A DNA stretch of 64,000 nucleotides from Nocardia sp. NRRL S-836 (GCF_001279525.1 NZ_LGDY01000090.1:62001-126000), one strand, 5' to 3'; shown: positions 18,715-27,576, counted from the first letter of the stretch. Numbers and translations are program-made. The notes: a model not told the origin generated them from the letters alone.

Positions 18715-19017
18715 ATGGTGGCGAACCCGGGCCGCGTGGCCGGTTGGTCTCTGCTGGGCGCGGCGGTCGTGTACGCGTGGGGCGTCTTCATGGTGTTGGG
18801 GGTGTACGACGTCGAAGAGCTGTGCGGCAGGTACGGCCAGCACTGGGAATTCGATCCCGCCCACAGGGAGTCGCTGTTCCCGCCCTCTTCTCCCTGCAAC
18901 CCGTCCTACGACCTGGTCCCGCCCTACCTGACCCCGGTCTTCTTCACCCTCCTGACTCTGGCGGCCGTGTCCACCACCATCGCCATCACCCGAAAGCTCA
19001 ACCCCAGCCCCCCTTAG
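18715..19017 (+). CDS. Small two-helix membrane protein
   Basis: A 100-residue protein from the ATG at 18715, preceded by GGGAGG. The two hydrophobic helices at about 9-30 and 70-92 bracket an extracytoplasmic loop with two cysteines (ELCGRYG and SPCNPSY) that could form a disulfide. The layout recalls small actinobacterial membrane proteins of unknown function. I do not recognise the family. Confidence 0.7.
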   Translation: MVANPGRVAGWSLLGAAVVYAWGVFMVLGVYDVEELCGRYGQHWEFDPAHRESLFPPSSPCNPSYDLVPPYLTPVFFTLLTLAAVSTTIAITRKLNPSPP

Positions 19018-19031
19018 CGCGCCGCTGCACC

Positions 19032-19085
19032 ACCGAAGGCGAGCCGGCCTTGATTTGGGCCGCGACGCCGAAGGCGAGCCGGCCG
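19032..19085. repeat. Direct repeat of 17 bases
   Basis: The unit CCGAAGGCGAGCCGGCC occurs twice, about 37 bases apart, in the gene-free stretch before tRNA-Tyr. Next to it is a GTGGGGG/CCCCCAC hairpin (about 19118-19136). The meaning is unknown; such GC-rich intergenic units are often dispersed repeats. Confidence 0.5.
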
Positions 19086-19148
19086 GGGGTCCGGGGGCGG
19101 AGCCGCCCGGCTGGGGTGTGGGGGCTCGGCCCCCACAAAAAACCGAGA

Positions 19149-19183
19149 GGCCCCCTGTCTGCGCTATCCGCAGACAGGGGGCC
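19149..19183 (-). terminator. Intrinsic terminator after tRNA-Tyr
   Basis: Fifteen-base perfect arms (19149-19163 and 19169-19183) with a 5-base loop; a TTTTTT run follows on the minus strand within 10 bases. It lies 11 bases past the 3' end of tRNA-Tyr. Confidence 0.9.
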
Positions 19184-19194
19184 CCGGCATCGAG

Positions 19195-19275
19195 TGGCGG
19201 GTAGAGGATTCGAACCTCTGTAGCTTTCGCGACGGATTTACAGTCCGCTCCCATTGGCCGCTCGGGCAACCCGCC
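19195..19275 (-). tRNA. trnY: tRNA-Tyr (GTA anticodon)
   Basis: An 81-base class II tRNA: acceptor GGCGGGT/ACCCGCC, anticodon GTA, a long variable arm, T-arm GAGGTTCGAATCCTC and an A discriminator. The long variable arm is normal for bacterial tRNA-Tyr. CCA is not encoded. Confidence 0.95.
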
Positions 19276-19395
19276 CCGCACCGTCGTAACGGTGCGGGCA
19301 GAACGATACATAACCCCTTCGGGCGGCCTCAAATCGGGGGTCCCCAGTAGCATCGTCGCTGCACGAAGACCCCGAGATCGTTGAGGAGTGAAGTT

Positions 19396-19887
19396 GTGGC
19401 GGACCCGTCGTTCGACGTGGTGAGCAAGGTGGACCGGCAGGAGGTCGACAACGCGCTCAACCAGGCGGCCAAGGAGCTGAGCACGCGCTTCGACTTCCGC
19501 GGTACCAACACCACCGTGGCCTGGGCCGGGGAGGAGGCGATCACCTTCACCTCGGAGACCGAGGAGCGCTGCAAGGCGGCGATCGACGTCTTCCAGGAGA
19601 AGCTGGTCAAGCGCAACATCTCGATGAAGGCGTTCGAGGTGGGTGAGCCGGCGGTGTCCGGGAAGGTGTTCAAGGTCACGGGGAACCTGGTGCAGGGCAT
19701 CACCTCGGAGAAGGCGAAGGAGATCGCCAAGAAGATCCGCGACGAGGCGCCGAAGGGCGTGCAGGCGCAGATCCAGGGTGACCAGCTGCGGGTGTCGGGC
19801 AAGAAGAAGGACCACCTGCAGGAGGTCATCGCCCTGCTGAAGGGGTCGGACTTCGGTATCGCCCTTCAGTTCACCAACTACCGGTGA
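19396..19887 (+). CDS. YajQ-family nucleotide-binding protein
   Basis: A 163-residue protein, exactly the family's usual length, starting at the GTG at 19396 with GAGGAG upstream; a TTG at 19381 is in frame but less likely. It carries the conserved [19 protein letters not shown] start, STRFDFRGT and [13 protein letters not shown]. YajQ proteins have two ferredoxin-like folds and some bind c-di-GMP, which would connect it to the EAL protein at 11301, but that link is inference. The stop overlaps the next start by 4 bases. Confidence 0.92.
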   Translation: MADPSFDVVSKVDRQEVDNALNQAAKELSTRFDFRGTNTTVAWAGEEAITFTSETEERCKAAIDVFQEKLVKRNISMKAFEVGEPAVSGKVFKVTGNLVQGITSEKAKEIAKKIRDEAPKGVQAQIQGDQLRVSGKKKDHLQEVIALLKGSDFGIALQFTNYR

Positions 19888-20756
19888 AGGGCATCGTCCT
19901 CGCCGGTGGCAGTGGGACGCGGCTGCACCCGATCACGCAGGCGGTTTCGAAGCAGCTGTTGCCGGTCTACGACAAGCCGATGATCTACTACCCGCTGTCG
20001 GTGCTGATGCTGGCCGGCATCCGGGAGGTGCTGATCATCTCCACCCCGGTGGACCTGCCGCTGTTCCGGCGGTTGCTGGGTGACGGGTCGCAGTGGGGCA
20101 TGCGCTTCGAGTACGCGGAGCAGGCGGCGCCGAACGGGCTGGCCGAGGCGTTCGTCATCGGCGCGGGCTTCGTCGGGGACGACGACGTGGCGCTGGTGCT
20201 GGGCGACAACATCTTCTACGGCCAGGGGTTCTCCACGACGCTGCAGCAGCACGCGTCCTCTTTGGACGGCTGCGTGCTGTTCGGGTACCAGGTGAAGGAC
20301 CCGGAGCGGTACGGCGTGGGCGAGGTCGACGAGACCGGGCGGCTGATCTCCATCGAGGAGAAGCCGAAGGAGCCGAGGTCGAACCGGGCGATCACCGGGC
20401 TCTACTTCTACGACAACGGTGTGCTGGACATCGCCGCGAACCTGACGCCGTCGGCGCGGGGCGAGCTGGAGATCACCGACGTCAACCTGCACTACCTGCG
20501 CGAGGGGCGGGCGCAGCTGGTGGAGCTGAGCCGCGGGTTCGCGTGGCTCGACACCGGCACGCACGACTCGATGCTGGAGGCCGGACAGTTCGTGCAGGTG
20601 CTGGAGCGCCGCACGGGCGTGCGCATCGCGTGTCCCGAGGAGATCGCGCTGCGCATGGGGTTCATCTCCGCGCAGGAGTGCTACGCGCTCGGCGAGAAGC
20701 TCGGCAAGTCCGGTTACGGCGAGTACCTGATGGCGGTGGCGCAGAGCTCGCGCTAG
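19884..20756 (+). CDS. rfbA: Glucose-1-phosphate thymidylyltransferase
   Basis: Makes dTDP-glucose from dTTP and glucose 1-phosphate, the entry to dTDP-sugars such as dTDP-rhamnose. Its 290 residues carry the nucleotide loop [11 protein letters not shown] at the N-terminus, the [18 protein letters not shown] segment and the GDNIFYG metal-site motif near residue 110. It starts with a GTG overlapping the yajQ-like stop, so they share a transcript. No rfbB, rfbC or rfbD is nearby. Its 3' end overlaps the convergent htpX stop. Confidence 0.95.
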   Translation: MKGIVLAGGSGTRLHPITQAVSKQLLPVYDKPMIYYPLSVLMLAGIREVLIISTPVDLPLFRRLLGDGSQWGMRFEYAEQAAPNGLAEAFVIGAGFVGDDDVALVLGDNIFYGQGFSTTLQQHASSLDGCVLFGYQVKDPERYGVGEVDETGRLISIEEKPKEPRSNRAITGLYFYDNGVLDIAANLTPSARGELEITDVNLHYLREGRAQLVELSRGFAWLDTGTHDSMLEAGQFVQVLERRTGVRIACPEEIALRMGFISAQECYALGEKLGKSGYGEYLMAVAQSSR

Positions 20757-21616
20757 CGCCGCGCCATCTCCTCGAGCCTGCGGACGCGGTCGGCGATCGG
20801 CGGGTGGGTCGAGAACCACCTCGCGTACTGCTCCCCTGAGCGGAAGGGGTTCGCGATCATCAGGTGGCTCTGCGACACCACCTCCGGCTCCGGTGCGAGC
20901 GGCGCCGCCCGCGTCCCCAGCTCGATCTTGCGCAGCGCGCTCGCCAGCGACAGCGGGTCGCCACTGAGCTCGGCACCGGAGGCGTCGGCCTGGAACTCGC
21001 GCGAGCGGCTCACGGCCAGTTGCACGACGGTCGCGGCGACCGGGCCGAGCAGTGCGATCAGCAGCAGGCCGAGCGGGCCGGGGCCGTCGTCGTCGCCGTC
21101 ACCGGCGCCGAAGATCCCGGCGAACAGCGCGAGGTTCGCGAGCATCGTGATCACGCCCGCCAGCGCGCCGGCGACGCAGCTGATCAGGATGTCGCGGTTG
21201 TAGACGTGGGCGAGCTCGTGGGCCAGCACCGCGCGCAGCTCGCGTTCGTCGAGCAGGTCCAGGATGCCGGTCGTGCAGCACACGGCAGCGTTGCGCGGGT
21301 TGCGGCCCGTCGCGAACGCGTTCGGCGCGACCGTCGGGCTCAGGTACAGCCGCGGCATCGGCTGCCTGGCCTTCTGCGACAGTTCGCGCACGATCGCGAA
21401 CATGACGGGTTGCTCCACCTGGGACACGGGCCTGGCCCGCATCGCCCGCAGCGCGAGCTTGTCGGAGTTGAAGTACGCGTAGGCGTTCACGCCCAAGGCC
21501 AGCAGCAGGCCGATGACCAGTGCCGTGCGGCCGAACAGGCTGCTGATCACGATGATCAGCGCGCTCATCCCGCCGAGCAGCAAGGCGGTCTTCAACCCGT
21601 TGATGTGCTTGTGCAC
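20753..21616 (-). CDS. htpX: Zinc metalloprotease HtpX homologue
   Basis: A membrane-bound M48 protease that removes damaged membrane proteins. The 287 residues open with two hydrophobic helices (about 9-50), followed by the zinc motif HELAH with downstream [11 protein letters not shown] and two more membrane helices. It starts 19 bases after the nuoI-like stop on the same strand and is probably the last gene of that four-gene unit. Four bases at its end are shared with the convergent rfbA. Confidence 0.92.
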   Translation of the reverse strand: MHKHINGLKTALLLGGMSALIIVISSLFGRTALVIGLLLALGVNAYAYFNSDKLALRAMRARPVSQVEQPVMFAIVRELSQKARQPMPRLYLSPTVAPNAFATGRNPRNAAVCCTTGILDLLDERELRAVLAHELAHVYNRDILISCVAGALAGVITMLANLALFAGIFGAGDGDDDGPGPLGLLLIALLGPVAATVVQLAVSRSREFQADASGAELSGDPLSLASALRKIELGTRAAPLAPEPEVVSQSHLMIANPFRSGEQYARWFSTHPPIADRVRRLEEMARR

Positions 21617-21635
21617 GGTTCCGCCTCCGGGTTCC

Positions 21636-22100
21636 TCACGTCCTCCCCCTCAACGAACCCGGACGCCTGCCAGTTCCGGTGGCCGTCTCCGGCGCCGGTT
21701 CCGCGGCGGGATCGAGCGCGGGTGGCGGCGGCACCTGGTCGATCCACGTCGCCAGCACGTCCCGCTCGTGGACGAGCTCCGCGACGGCACCGTCGCCGTC
21801 GACCGACCCCGTGCCCGGATAGCCGAACTCCGGCGCCCAGTGCAGCGCGTCGAACGGGCAGACCTCGACGCAGATGCCGCAGTACAGGCACTGGCCGTAG
21901 TCGATCGCGAACCGGTCGAGCACGTTGCGGCTGCGCGGGCGGGCGCTGCCGGGCTGCTGTTCGACCTCGGTGTGCGACGTGATGTGGATGCACCAGTCGG
22001 GGCACTCACGCGCGCAGATCATGCACACGGTGCAGTTGGCCTCCAACAGCGCGATAACGCCCCTCGTGCGCGGCGGAAGGCTGTTCTCCGGCCCGGTCAT
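21636..22100 (-). CDS. NuoI-like 2x[4Fe-4S] ferredoxin-type subunit (second copy)
   Basis: A 154-residue iron-sulfur protein. It has [12 protein letters not shown] at about 23-34 and [12 protein letters not shown] at about 70-81, each the C-x2-C-x2-C-x3-CP signature of the complex I I-subunit. The N-terminal amphipathic helix of canonical NuoI is very short. The C-terminus is a Pro/Ala-rich tail. The ATG at 22100 overlaps the upstream C-subunit stop. It differs clearly from the nuoI of the main operon and belongs to the mini-cluster 21636-23037. Confidence 0.85.
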   Translation of the reverse strand: MTGPENSLPPRTRGVIALLEANCTVCMICARECPDWCIHITSHTEVEQQPGSARPRSRNVLDRFAIDYGQCLYCGICVEVCPFDALHWAPEFGYPGTGSVDGDGAVAELVHERDVLATWIDQVPPPPALDPAAEPAPETATGTGRRPGSLRGRT

Positions 22101-22630
22101 GACGTGCCTTCCTCTTCACGGCGCGGGCCCCACGACGGGTCCGGCACTCCGGGTGGTGCGGTGCGGCGGCGGCTCGGCGCGCTGGTGTTGTCCTCACCCG
22201 GCTCCAGACGGCCCGGCCACGGGCGCACGACGCGTGCGGCGAGCACGAAGTCCTTGCGCAGCGGGTGGCCCTTGAAGCTGTCGGGCAGCAGCAGGTGGTC
22301 CGCGGGCGTGGTGAGCGCGATGCCGAACATCTCGGCCGCCTCGCGTTCGTGCCACTCGGCGCCCTTCCACAGGTGCGCGACGCCGGGCAGCGCGTCGTCC
22401 GGGCCGACCTCGGTGCGCAGCATGACGCCTTCGCGCGTGCGCGGGTCGATGACGTGCAGGAACACCGCGTGGCGTTGCCCGGCCGCACCCGGCCGGCCCG
22501 CGTCCTCGACGCCGAGCCAGTCGAACATCACGAAGCCCTGTTCGTGGTGCGCGGTGGCGGTGGCGAGCCAGTCGGCCAGCTCCACGTGGTGGACGGTCTG
22601 GCCGAACGCGGTCTTCGGGGTGGTGGTCAC
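22097..22630 (-). CDS. NuoC-like subunit (second copy)
   Basis: A 177-residue homologue of the complex I 30-kDa subunit. The family motif is present as [17 protein letters not shown] followed by [10 protein letters not shown]. It starts at the GTG at 22630, overlapping the NuoB-like stop by 4 bases, and its own stop overlaps the NuoI-like start. The C-terminal 45 residues are Pro/Arg-rich and variable. No NuoD-like large subunit accompanies it here. Confidence 0.85.
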   Translation of the reverse strand: MTTTPKTAFGQTVHHVELADWLATATAHHEQGFVMFDWLGVEDAGRPGAAGQRHAVFLHVIDPRTREGVMLRTEVGPDDALPGVAHLWKGAEWHEREAAEMFGIALTTPADHLLLPDSFKGHPLRKDFVLAARVVRPWPGRLEPGEDNTSAPSRRRTAPPGVPDPSWGPRREEEGTS

Positions 22631-23037
22631 GCGTTCACCAGCCGGTGCAGCGCCTTGAGGCCTTCGAGCAGCGCTTCCGGCCGCGGCGGGCAGCCGGGAA
22701 CGGCGACGTGGACCGGCAGCGCCTGGTCGATGCCCTTGGTGACGCTGTAGGAGTCCCAGTACGGACCGCCGGTGTTGCTGCACGCGCCCACGGAGATCAC
22801 GTACCTCGGTTCCGGCATGGCCTCGTAACTGCGGAGCACAGCGGGCAACATGACGTCCGTGACGGTGCCGGAGACGACGAGGACGTGCGCCTCGCCCGCG
22901 CCGTCGACCGGCGTGACGCCGAGGTCGGGGAGGCGGTCGAGCGCTGCCATCACCTCGACCCCGCAGCAGGCGAGTCCGAGTTCGAGCACGGTGACCTGGT
23001 AGGTGGTGCCCCATTCCAGGCGAGCGGAAGCCGTCAC
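22627..23037 (-). CDS. NuoB-like [4Fe-4S] subunit (second copy)
   Basis: About 136 residues from the GTG at 23037; the frame stays open upstream to 23154, and the exact start is uncertain because no clear ribosome site is visible. All four ligands of cluster N2-type subunits are kept: the CC pair in [11 protein letters not shown], the Cys in [10 protein letters not shown] and the one in [14 protein letters not shown]. It is first in a translationally coupled B-C-I-htpX unit and diverges from a LysR-type regulator across a 225-base region with two palindromes. Confidence 0.85.
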   Translation of the reverse strand: MTASARLEWGTTYQVTVLELGLACCGVEVMAALDRLPDLGVTPVDGAGEAHVLVVSGTVTDVMLPAVLRSYEAMPEPRYVISVGACSNTGGPYWDSYSVTKGIDQALPVHVAVPGCPPRPEALLEGLKALHRLVNA

Positions 23038-23173
23038 AACCAGCGAGGGTAATACTTGGGGGCCCGCCGGCTCGCGCCTGGCGGACCCCCACCCCCCAAT
23101 GATTCCCCCCGGAATCGGCTCCCACGCGTGGTCGCCGCGGATAGTTTTGTACACCGCTGGATAAGTGTCCAGA

Positions 23174-23208
23174 GATTCATCAACTGAATCTGCAGATAAT
23201 TTGTCTGC
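23174..23208. promoter_or_regulatory. Two palindromes between the mini-nuo unit and the LysR gene
   Basis: GATTCA-N5-TGAATC at 23174-23190 and GCAGA-N7-TCTGC at 23192-23208 lie side by side in the divergent promoter region. LysR-type proteins bind T-N11-A-like dyads near such starts, so one or both are candidate operators. Confidence 0.5.
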
Positions 23209-23262
23209 GAACTGCGGTCAAGTTCAGTTCAACTGATCGGTAGATCACCAGAGAGGGTCCCG

Positions 23263-24294
23263 ATGTCCGGCTCGTCCCAGTTGGTGCTTCCCACCAGCAC
23301 GTCACTGCACCGTCTGCTGAACATGCCCGGCGCTCTCCTGGATACCACATTGGACCAGCTCAGGACGCTGTTGACGGTTCACGAGACCCGTTCGGCCCTG
23401 CGGGCGGCGCGTGCGTTGGGGCGTGAGCAGTCGAGCGTGCAGAAGCAGCTGGACACGTTGAACAGGAACTTCCGGGAACTGTGCGGTGAACCGCTGGTGG
23501 TCAAGCAGGGACGCGGAAAAGACGTGCTGTTCACGCCCACCGGTGAGTCGCTCGTCGAATTGGCGCGGGACACGCTCGCGGAGTGGCTCGACGGAATTCA
23601 CGAGTGCCGCCGCAAGCTCGGAACCACCGTCACCGTCGGCACCACCCGATACATGCTCGACACGCTCGCGAAGGCCTGGCACCACGTCGCCGGCGAGTTC
23701 CGCGAGCGCGACGTGGACCTCAAGGTCGTGCACATCCGCACCAAGGACATCTGGGCGAAGCTGGAGACGCGCGAGGTCGACGTGGTGTGCGGCAGCGTCG
23801 TGACGCGGGCGGGCGCGGGCTGGGAGCGGCCGGAGTTCGAGGTGATCGAGTGGCGGCGCGGCGGCCTGGCGTTGCTGACGAACCTGCCGGAGACGGTCAT
23901 CGGCGACCGGGTGCGGGTGCCGCAGCTGCGCTCGGTGCCGCTGGTGGTGCCGGGGGCGGGGTTGATCGCGGAGTTCCTGCGCGGCTGGTTCGGTCCCGAC
24001 TACCGGCAGAGCATCGACATCGCCGCGGAGATCGACGAGATCCAGTACGGCATCTCGCTGCTGCGCTCGAACCTCGTCCAGGGGGCCATGATCGTGACGT
24101 CTGGTTTGGGCGTGGTGGCGTCGAACAACGAGCTCCGGGAGGGCGACGGCCTCCGGGTCGTCCAGCTCGCGGACGACACGCTGGAGCGCCTTGTCGGCGT
24201 TTTCGCCCGAACGGACGAGCTGGCGAAGCACCCGGCCGACCACCCCCTGAGCCTGCTGTGGGCGGCCTTCACAGCAGAAGCGCCCCGGCCGTAG
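23263..24294 (+). CDS. LysR-family transcriptional regulator
   Basis: A 343-residue regulator with an atypically long N-terminal lead of about 28 residues before the helix-turn-helix (LDQLRTLLTVHETRSALRAA and on to REQSSVQKQLDTLNR). The effector domain begins near TVTVGTTRYMLDTLA. It diverges from the nuoB-like/htpX unit, which is its likely target along with itself. The ligand is unknown. It ends 26 bases before a convergent small gene. Confidence 0.85.
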   Translation: MSGSSQLVLPTSTSLHRLLNMPGALLDTTLDQLRTLLTVHETRSALRAARALGREQSSVQKQLDTLNRNFRELCGEPLVVKQGRGKDVLFTPTGESLVELARDTLAEWLDGIHECRRKLGTTVTVGTTRYMLDTLAKAWHHVAGEFRERDVDLKVVHIRTKDIWAKLETREVDVVCGSVVTRAGAGWERPEFEVIEWRRGGLALLTNLPETVIGDRVRVPQLRSVPLVVPGAGLIAEFLRGWFGPDYRQSIDIAAEIDEIQYGISLLRSNLVQGAMIVTSGLGVVASNNELREGDGLRVVQLADDTLERLVGVFARTDELAKHPADHPLSLLWAAFTAEAPRP

Positions 24295-24319
24295 CCGAGG
24301 CGCTCGCTGTCGATCCGTA

Positions 24320-24472
24320 CTACTGCGTTTTCGCGGGTGTCATGGCTTCGTGCTCAGGCCTGCGGGGTTCGACCTCCGGACGGTGCTGGGCTTTGGCCAT
24401 CTTGGCCAGCCAGCTCGTCGCCTCCGAGCGGATCTTCGCCAGCTCGGCGTCGGGTGCCTGTTGCTCGTTCAT
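24320..24472 (-). CDS. Small hypothetical protein (50 residues)
   Basis: A short hydrophilic protein starting at the ATG at 24472 with GGGAG six bases upstream. It is helical at the start (MNEQQAPDAELAKIRSEATS) and basic/Pro-rich at the end. Codon use matches the genome. No family is recognised. The 147 bases up to the transglycosylase gene hold nothing else I can see. Confidence 0.55.
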   Translation of the reverse strand: MNEQQAPDAELAKIRSEATSWLAKMAKAQHRPEVEPRRPEHEAMTPAKTQ

Positions 24473-24619
24473 CGGCCACTCCCTGCGTTCGGGGATCGCT
24501 TCGATGGGAGCACTACCGGGCGTGTGCCCGCTAGGGCCGCCATTCTTGTGGGTGAACCTTGTTGACAGCATCGTCCGTCGATGGACTCCGCGCACCCCGA
24601 CACGGCGGCACCGGCGTTC

Positions 24620-25411
24620 TCAGTACCCCAGGTACCCGCCACCCAGGTTCATGTTGACCAGACCGGGGTGGTTGTGGAAGCCGCCGTAGCGCGCGTAGGT
24701 GTAGCGGACACCGGCGATGATGTTGTCGACCGGCGCCAGGATGTTGTCGTACCCCGGCAGCTTGTACGCGCGGAACGTCGGGTCGATGCACTGCATGAGG
24801 CCCTTGGACGGCGTGCCGCGCAGTGCGTTGGAGTCCCAGTTGTTGACGGCGTTCGGGTTGCCGTTCGACTCCTTGATGATGATCGTGTAGATCTCGTCGA
24901 CGCTGCTGTTGTCGATGTTGGTGCCGTTGGCCTGCAGGACCTTGATGGCTTCCTTGATCCAGCCCTCGACCTCGCGCTGCTTGGCCGGCTTGCGCATCTC
25001 GATCTGGCGCTCGGCCTCGACGCGGGCCGCTTCCAGCCGCTGGGCGTGCGCGTCCTTGGCGATCTTGCTCGCCTGCTCGAACGTCTGCATCGCGTACATC
25101 TGCTGGAACTGCAGGAGGCGGCCGACCTCACCACCGGGGTTCACGTCGTGCACGGTCTTCACGGCCGGCTGCGTGTCCGGGATCGACCCCAGCTCGGCGG
25201 CACCCGACGCGAGGTCGGTGGCGGAACCACTGGTCGCGGCGTTGGCGATGGCGGCGGTGCCGGCGGCGACACCCGCTGCGACGACGATGGCGCTCACGCG
25301 GTGAGCGAGCGGAACCTTGTCGTCCTCGGCGCGGTGGGCGCCAGGCTTCACTTCTGCTTTGGGCACGACCGTGTACACGGTTCGGCCGGCGGACTTGCTG
25401 TGCCGGGCCAA
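24620..25411 (-). CDS. Secreted SLT-type lytic transglycosylase
   Basis: A 263-residue cell-wall hydrolase. A basic N-terminus is followed by a hydrophobic export segment at about 38-60 (VSAIVVAAGVAAGTAAIANA), then a helical linker rich in Ala/Glu/Arg (about 95-150). The goose-lysozyme-like SLT domain is at about 160-263, with the catalytic Glu in IYTIIIKESNGNPNAVNNWD and SKGLMQCIDPTF after it. The start is TTG at 25411, supported by AGGAGG seven bases upstream. It cleaves peptidoglycan glycan strands outside the membrane. Confidence 0.88.
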   Translation of the reverse strand: MARHSKSAGRTVYTVVPKAEVKPGAHRAEDDKVPLAHRVSAIVVAAGVAAGTAAIANAATSGSATDLASGAAELGSIPDTQPAVKTVHDVNPGGEVGRLLQFQQMYAMQTFEQASKIAKDAHAQRLEAARVEAERQIEMRKPAKQREVEGWIKEAIKVLQANGTNIDNSSVDEIYTIIIKESNGNPNAVNNWDSNALRGTPSKGLMQCIDPTFRAYKLPGYDNILAPVDNIIAGVRYTYARYGGFHNHPGLVNMNLGGGYLGY

Positions 25412-25871
25412 GGGGGAGCCTCCTGCGTCGGGGAGCTTGGTCTCCGGCGTTCCCGGCGGGGGATTCCGGGCGGACTCGCGGGACTCACGAACTGCGGTTC
25501 CTGTGTCCTGCCGGTGACCAAACCGTTATCGGCGGGCGAGAACGTAACCTCGCGTCACCAGCACAGGCAAGCGTGAGCGCCCGTTGGGTGACTCTCGTCA
25601 CGTTTCTGATGACATGGACTATCCGTCGCTAACAGACAGTCAGCGGTTCTGTGAATGCTTCATCGTCGCCTCCTGACGAACTGGCGCAGCTGTCTGTCAG
25701 GTCGACCGCGTTGTGGGTTATCGGGATGTCCACGCGACCGAGTGACATCGTGACGTGCCGTGGGTGCGGTCCATTCTTTTGTGCTGACCTGCGGAGACTT
25801 GATCGCTTGACCGGGTCGTTCGCCTTCTCGCAGAGGGGTACGGAAGGGCAGGCCCCGCGGTTCACGGCACC
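25412..25871. other. 460-base gap, long leader of the transglycosylase gene
   Basis: No gene is supported here. On the minus strand about 200 bases lie between likely promoter sequence and the TTG start, including GC-rich segments able to pair (for example CGCGAGGTTACG with CGTAACCTCGCG around 25545). A long structured 5' leader is plausible for a cell-wall hydrolase gene, but I could not match a known riboswitch. The right part (25620-25871) is plainer sequence ahead of the plus-strand gene. Confidence 0.5.
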
Positions 25872-26332
25872 ATGAAACTCATGGGGGACCACAAGAGAGT
25901 GACGCGCGATCCAACAGATCGGGCGGCCCGACGTGCCGCGGCGCGCGAGGCGGTCCTGGCGGCCCGTGCCGAGGCCACGCGCCCGTGGTGGCAACGCCGC
26001 CTGGTCGCGTGGCTGACCGCACTCCCCGCCGCTTCTGGCGCGAGCTCAGGTGGTGGGGCTCGGAGCTCGGCGAGGGCGTTGCCGAGGTGCTGCTGGCGTG
26101 GGCCGCGCTCGGTTTCGTGTTCGTGGTCGGCCTGCTCGGGTCGCTGGCGTGGCGGACCGCACCGCTGCCGACCGCCGTCCTCGCGGCCGGCGCGGTGGCG
26201 TTCCTGGCCTTCGGCGGCGTCGAGTTCTTCCGTTCCCGCCGCCGAGGCCGCCTGACGACGCTCGCGGTGTGCGCGTTCGGTTTCGTGCTGCTGTGGGTGG
26301 CGCTGTCGCTCTGGCCTTACCGGTTGTTCTGA
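25872..26332 (+). pseudogene. Small membrane protein gene, apparent frameshift
   Basis: The first about 50 codons from the ATG at 25872 are GC3-rich and coding-like, ending around ...WWQRRLVAWLTALP. At about 26010-26035 coding character passes to another frame, which continues RRFWRELRWWGSELGEGVAEV and two hydrophobic segments to the stop at 26330. Either a one-base indel splits one gene of about 150 residues, or the real gene starts at the GTG at 25985 (115 residues). The 3' end overlaps the convergent gene by 16 bases. Confidence 0.5.
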
Positions 26333-26700
26333 CGTTTCTGCTCCAGCGCCTTCAGCACCCAGTCGGGACTGTCGCTGGGCCCGCTGTTGAACGCGATCGC
26401 CGCCTCCGGCTGGTACCAGTGGACGAGGTTCACCACCTGCTGGAACACCTCCAGCAGCTCCGGTTGCTTCCTGATGCCGCCCCCGACCACCACGCAGTCG
26501 TACGACCGTTCCTGGAGCTTCGCGGCGATCTCGGCCTGCGCCGCGCCGCCCAGCCCGTCGAAGTCGATGAGCAGCAGCTCTTCCGCGAGACCGAGCTCCG
26601 CGGCGTGCCTGCTGCCGAGCTCGATGGCCGCGGCGACGGCGTCCGGGTCGAAGCCGGGGATGGTGTGGGGGTCGAAGCCGATGACGAGAACTGTGGGCAC
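26317..26700 (-). CDS. Conserved-looking hypothetical protein
   Basis: A 127-residue soluble protein from a GTG at 26700. It has an alternating beta/alpha pattern: VPTVLVIGFDPHTIPG at the start, ELLLIDFDGLGG, and DCVVVGGGIRKQPELLEVFQQVV in the middle. The glycine-rich turns suggest a small Rossmann-like fold. I have seen proteins of this type annotated only as hypothetical. It overlaps the convergent frameshifted gene by 16 bases. Confidence 0.7.
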   Translation of the reverse strand: MPTVLVIGFDPHTIPGFDPDAVAAAIELGSRHAAELGLAEELLLIDFDGLGGAAQAEIAAKLQERSYDCVVVGGGIRKQPELLEVFQQVVNLVHWYQPEAAIAFNSGPSDSPDWVLKALEQKRQNNR

Positions 26701-26752
26701 CGCCGGAGGCTACTGCGATGATCTTGGTCGTGTCCCGGCGTTATTTCCGGGA

Positions 26753-26778
26753 CCGGGCCCTCGACGGCGAGGGCCCGG
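26753..26778 (-). terminator. Hairpin after the 26784-27059 gene
   Basis: Perfect 11-base arms (26753-26763 and 26768-26778) with a 4-base loop, 6 bases past the stop. It is GC-rich without a T run. Confidence 0.7.
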
Positions 26779-26783
26779 CGCAC

Positions 26784-27059
26784 TCAGCCCGCGGGTGCGA
26801 CCTCGAACCCCGCGATACCGGCCCTCATGCCGAGGAGCCACATCAGCACGGTGGCCGCGCCCAACAACATGGCGACGCCCAGCGCGAGCGTGAGCAGACG
26901 CCACAACAGCGACCAGCTCGACGTGTGGTGTCGGATCGTGGACCAGAGGTTCTCGGCGGCCCCTTCGCCGCGGCGGGTACAGGGGTGCAGGTCGGCCGGT
27001 ACGACCGACCGTTCGTCGTCCGCGTGGTTCGTGGCGGCGGACCGACTGGCTAACGTCAC
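26784..27059 (-). CDS. Single-pass membrane protein, unknown
   Basis: A 91-residue protein from a GTG at 27059 with GAAGGAG about 10 bases upstream. The N-terminal half is polar; a hydrophobic helix at about 52-77 (LLWRLLTLALGVAMLLGAATV) ends in MRAGIAGFEVAPAG. No recognisable domain. It is the last clearly native gene before the accessory region. Confidence 0.6.
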   Translation of the reverse strand: MTLASRSAATNHADDERSVVPADLHPCTRRGEGAAENLWSTIRHHTSSWSLLWRLLTLALGVAMLLGAATVLMWLLGMRAGIAGFEVAPAG

Positions 27060-27116
27060 TGTCGCAAGCTCCTTCGCTCGTGGGGACGCATCGGTGAGAT
27101 CCCGGCGAAGGTGATC

Positions 27117-27146
27117 GAACGGCTCCCTCTTGCCAGGGAGCCGTTC
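27117..27146 (+). terminator. Hairpin with pyrimidine tail
   Basis: Perfect 12-base arms (27117-27128 and 27135-27146) followed on the plus strand by CCTCTTCTT. No plus-strand gene precedes it, so its client is unknown. Confidence 0.65.
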
Positions 27147-27510
27147 CTCTTCTTAGGCGTGTGCCTCCGGGCGATGGCCAGCGTATGGAGCCGAAGGGTG
27201 TGTGTACGGGCGTTGGTCGTTGAGCGGCCGTGTGGGCACGGTGGAGAGCAGAGGCGTTAACGGGCGGGTGGTCGCCTTAGCTGATGTCGATGGAGCTTTG
27301 AAAGGTGTTCAGGCGCCTTGAACGGTTGTCCACAGGCGCTGAGATGGCGTCGGCGGGCGATGAGTGGTCGTGGAGAATCTCCAATTTATTGGCCCCCTGG
27401 TGATTGCCTGCCGTGGATATCGGTCGGGCAGATGGGTGAGCGGCGGGAAATCAGCGGCGACCTGTTGCAGCTGCTCACAGGCAAGGCCAGCGGGTGCTCT
27501 GAGCAAAAAA

Positions 27511-27554
27511 GATCTGCGCTGGCGAGGGCTTTTGAGCCTTCGCCAGCGCAGATC
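27511..27554 (-). terminator. Textbook intrinsic terminator, minus strand
   Basis: Eighteen-base arms (27511-27528 and 27537-27554) with one mismatch, followed on the minus strand by TTTTTT (27505-27510). It follows the end of the gene relic at 27577 by 22 bases, which is good evidence that a real minus-strand gene once ended there. Confidence 0.85.
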
Positions 27555-27576
27555 GAGAATCGCGAAGAGGGTGCGA

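Noticed and set aside
25412..25660. c-di-AMP (ydaO-type) riboswitch ahead of the transglycosylase
   Set aside because: These riboswitches are known upstream of actinobacterial cell-wall hydrolases, and the leader is long, but I could not place the conserved core segments, so I report only a structured leader.
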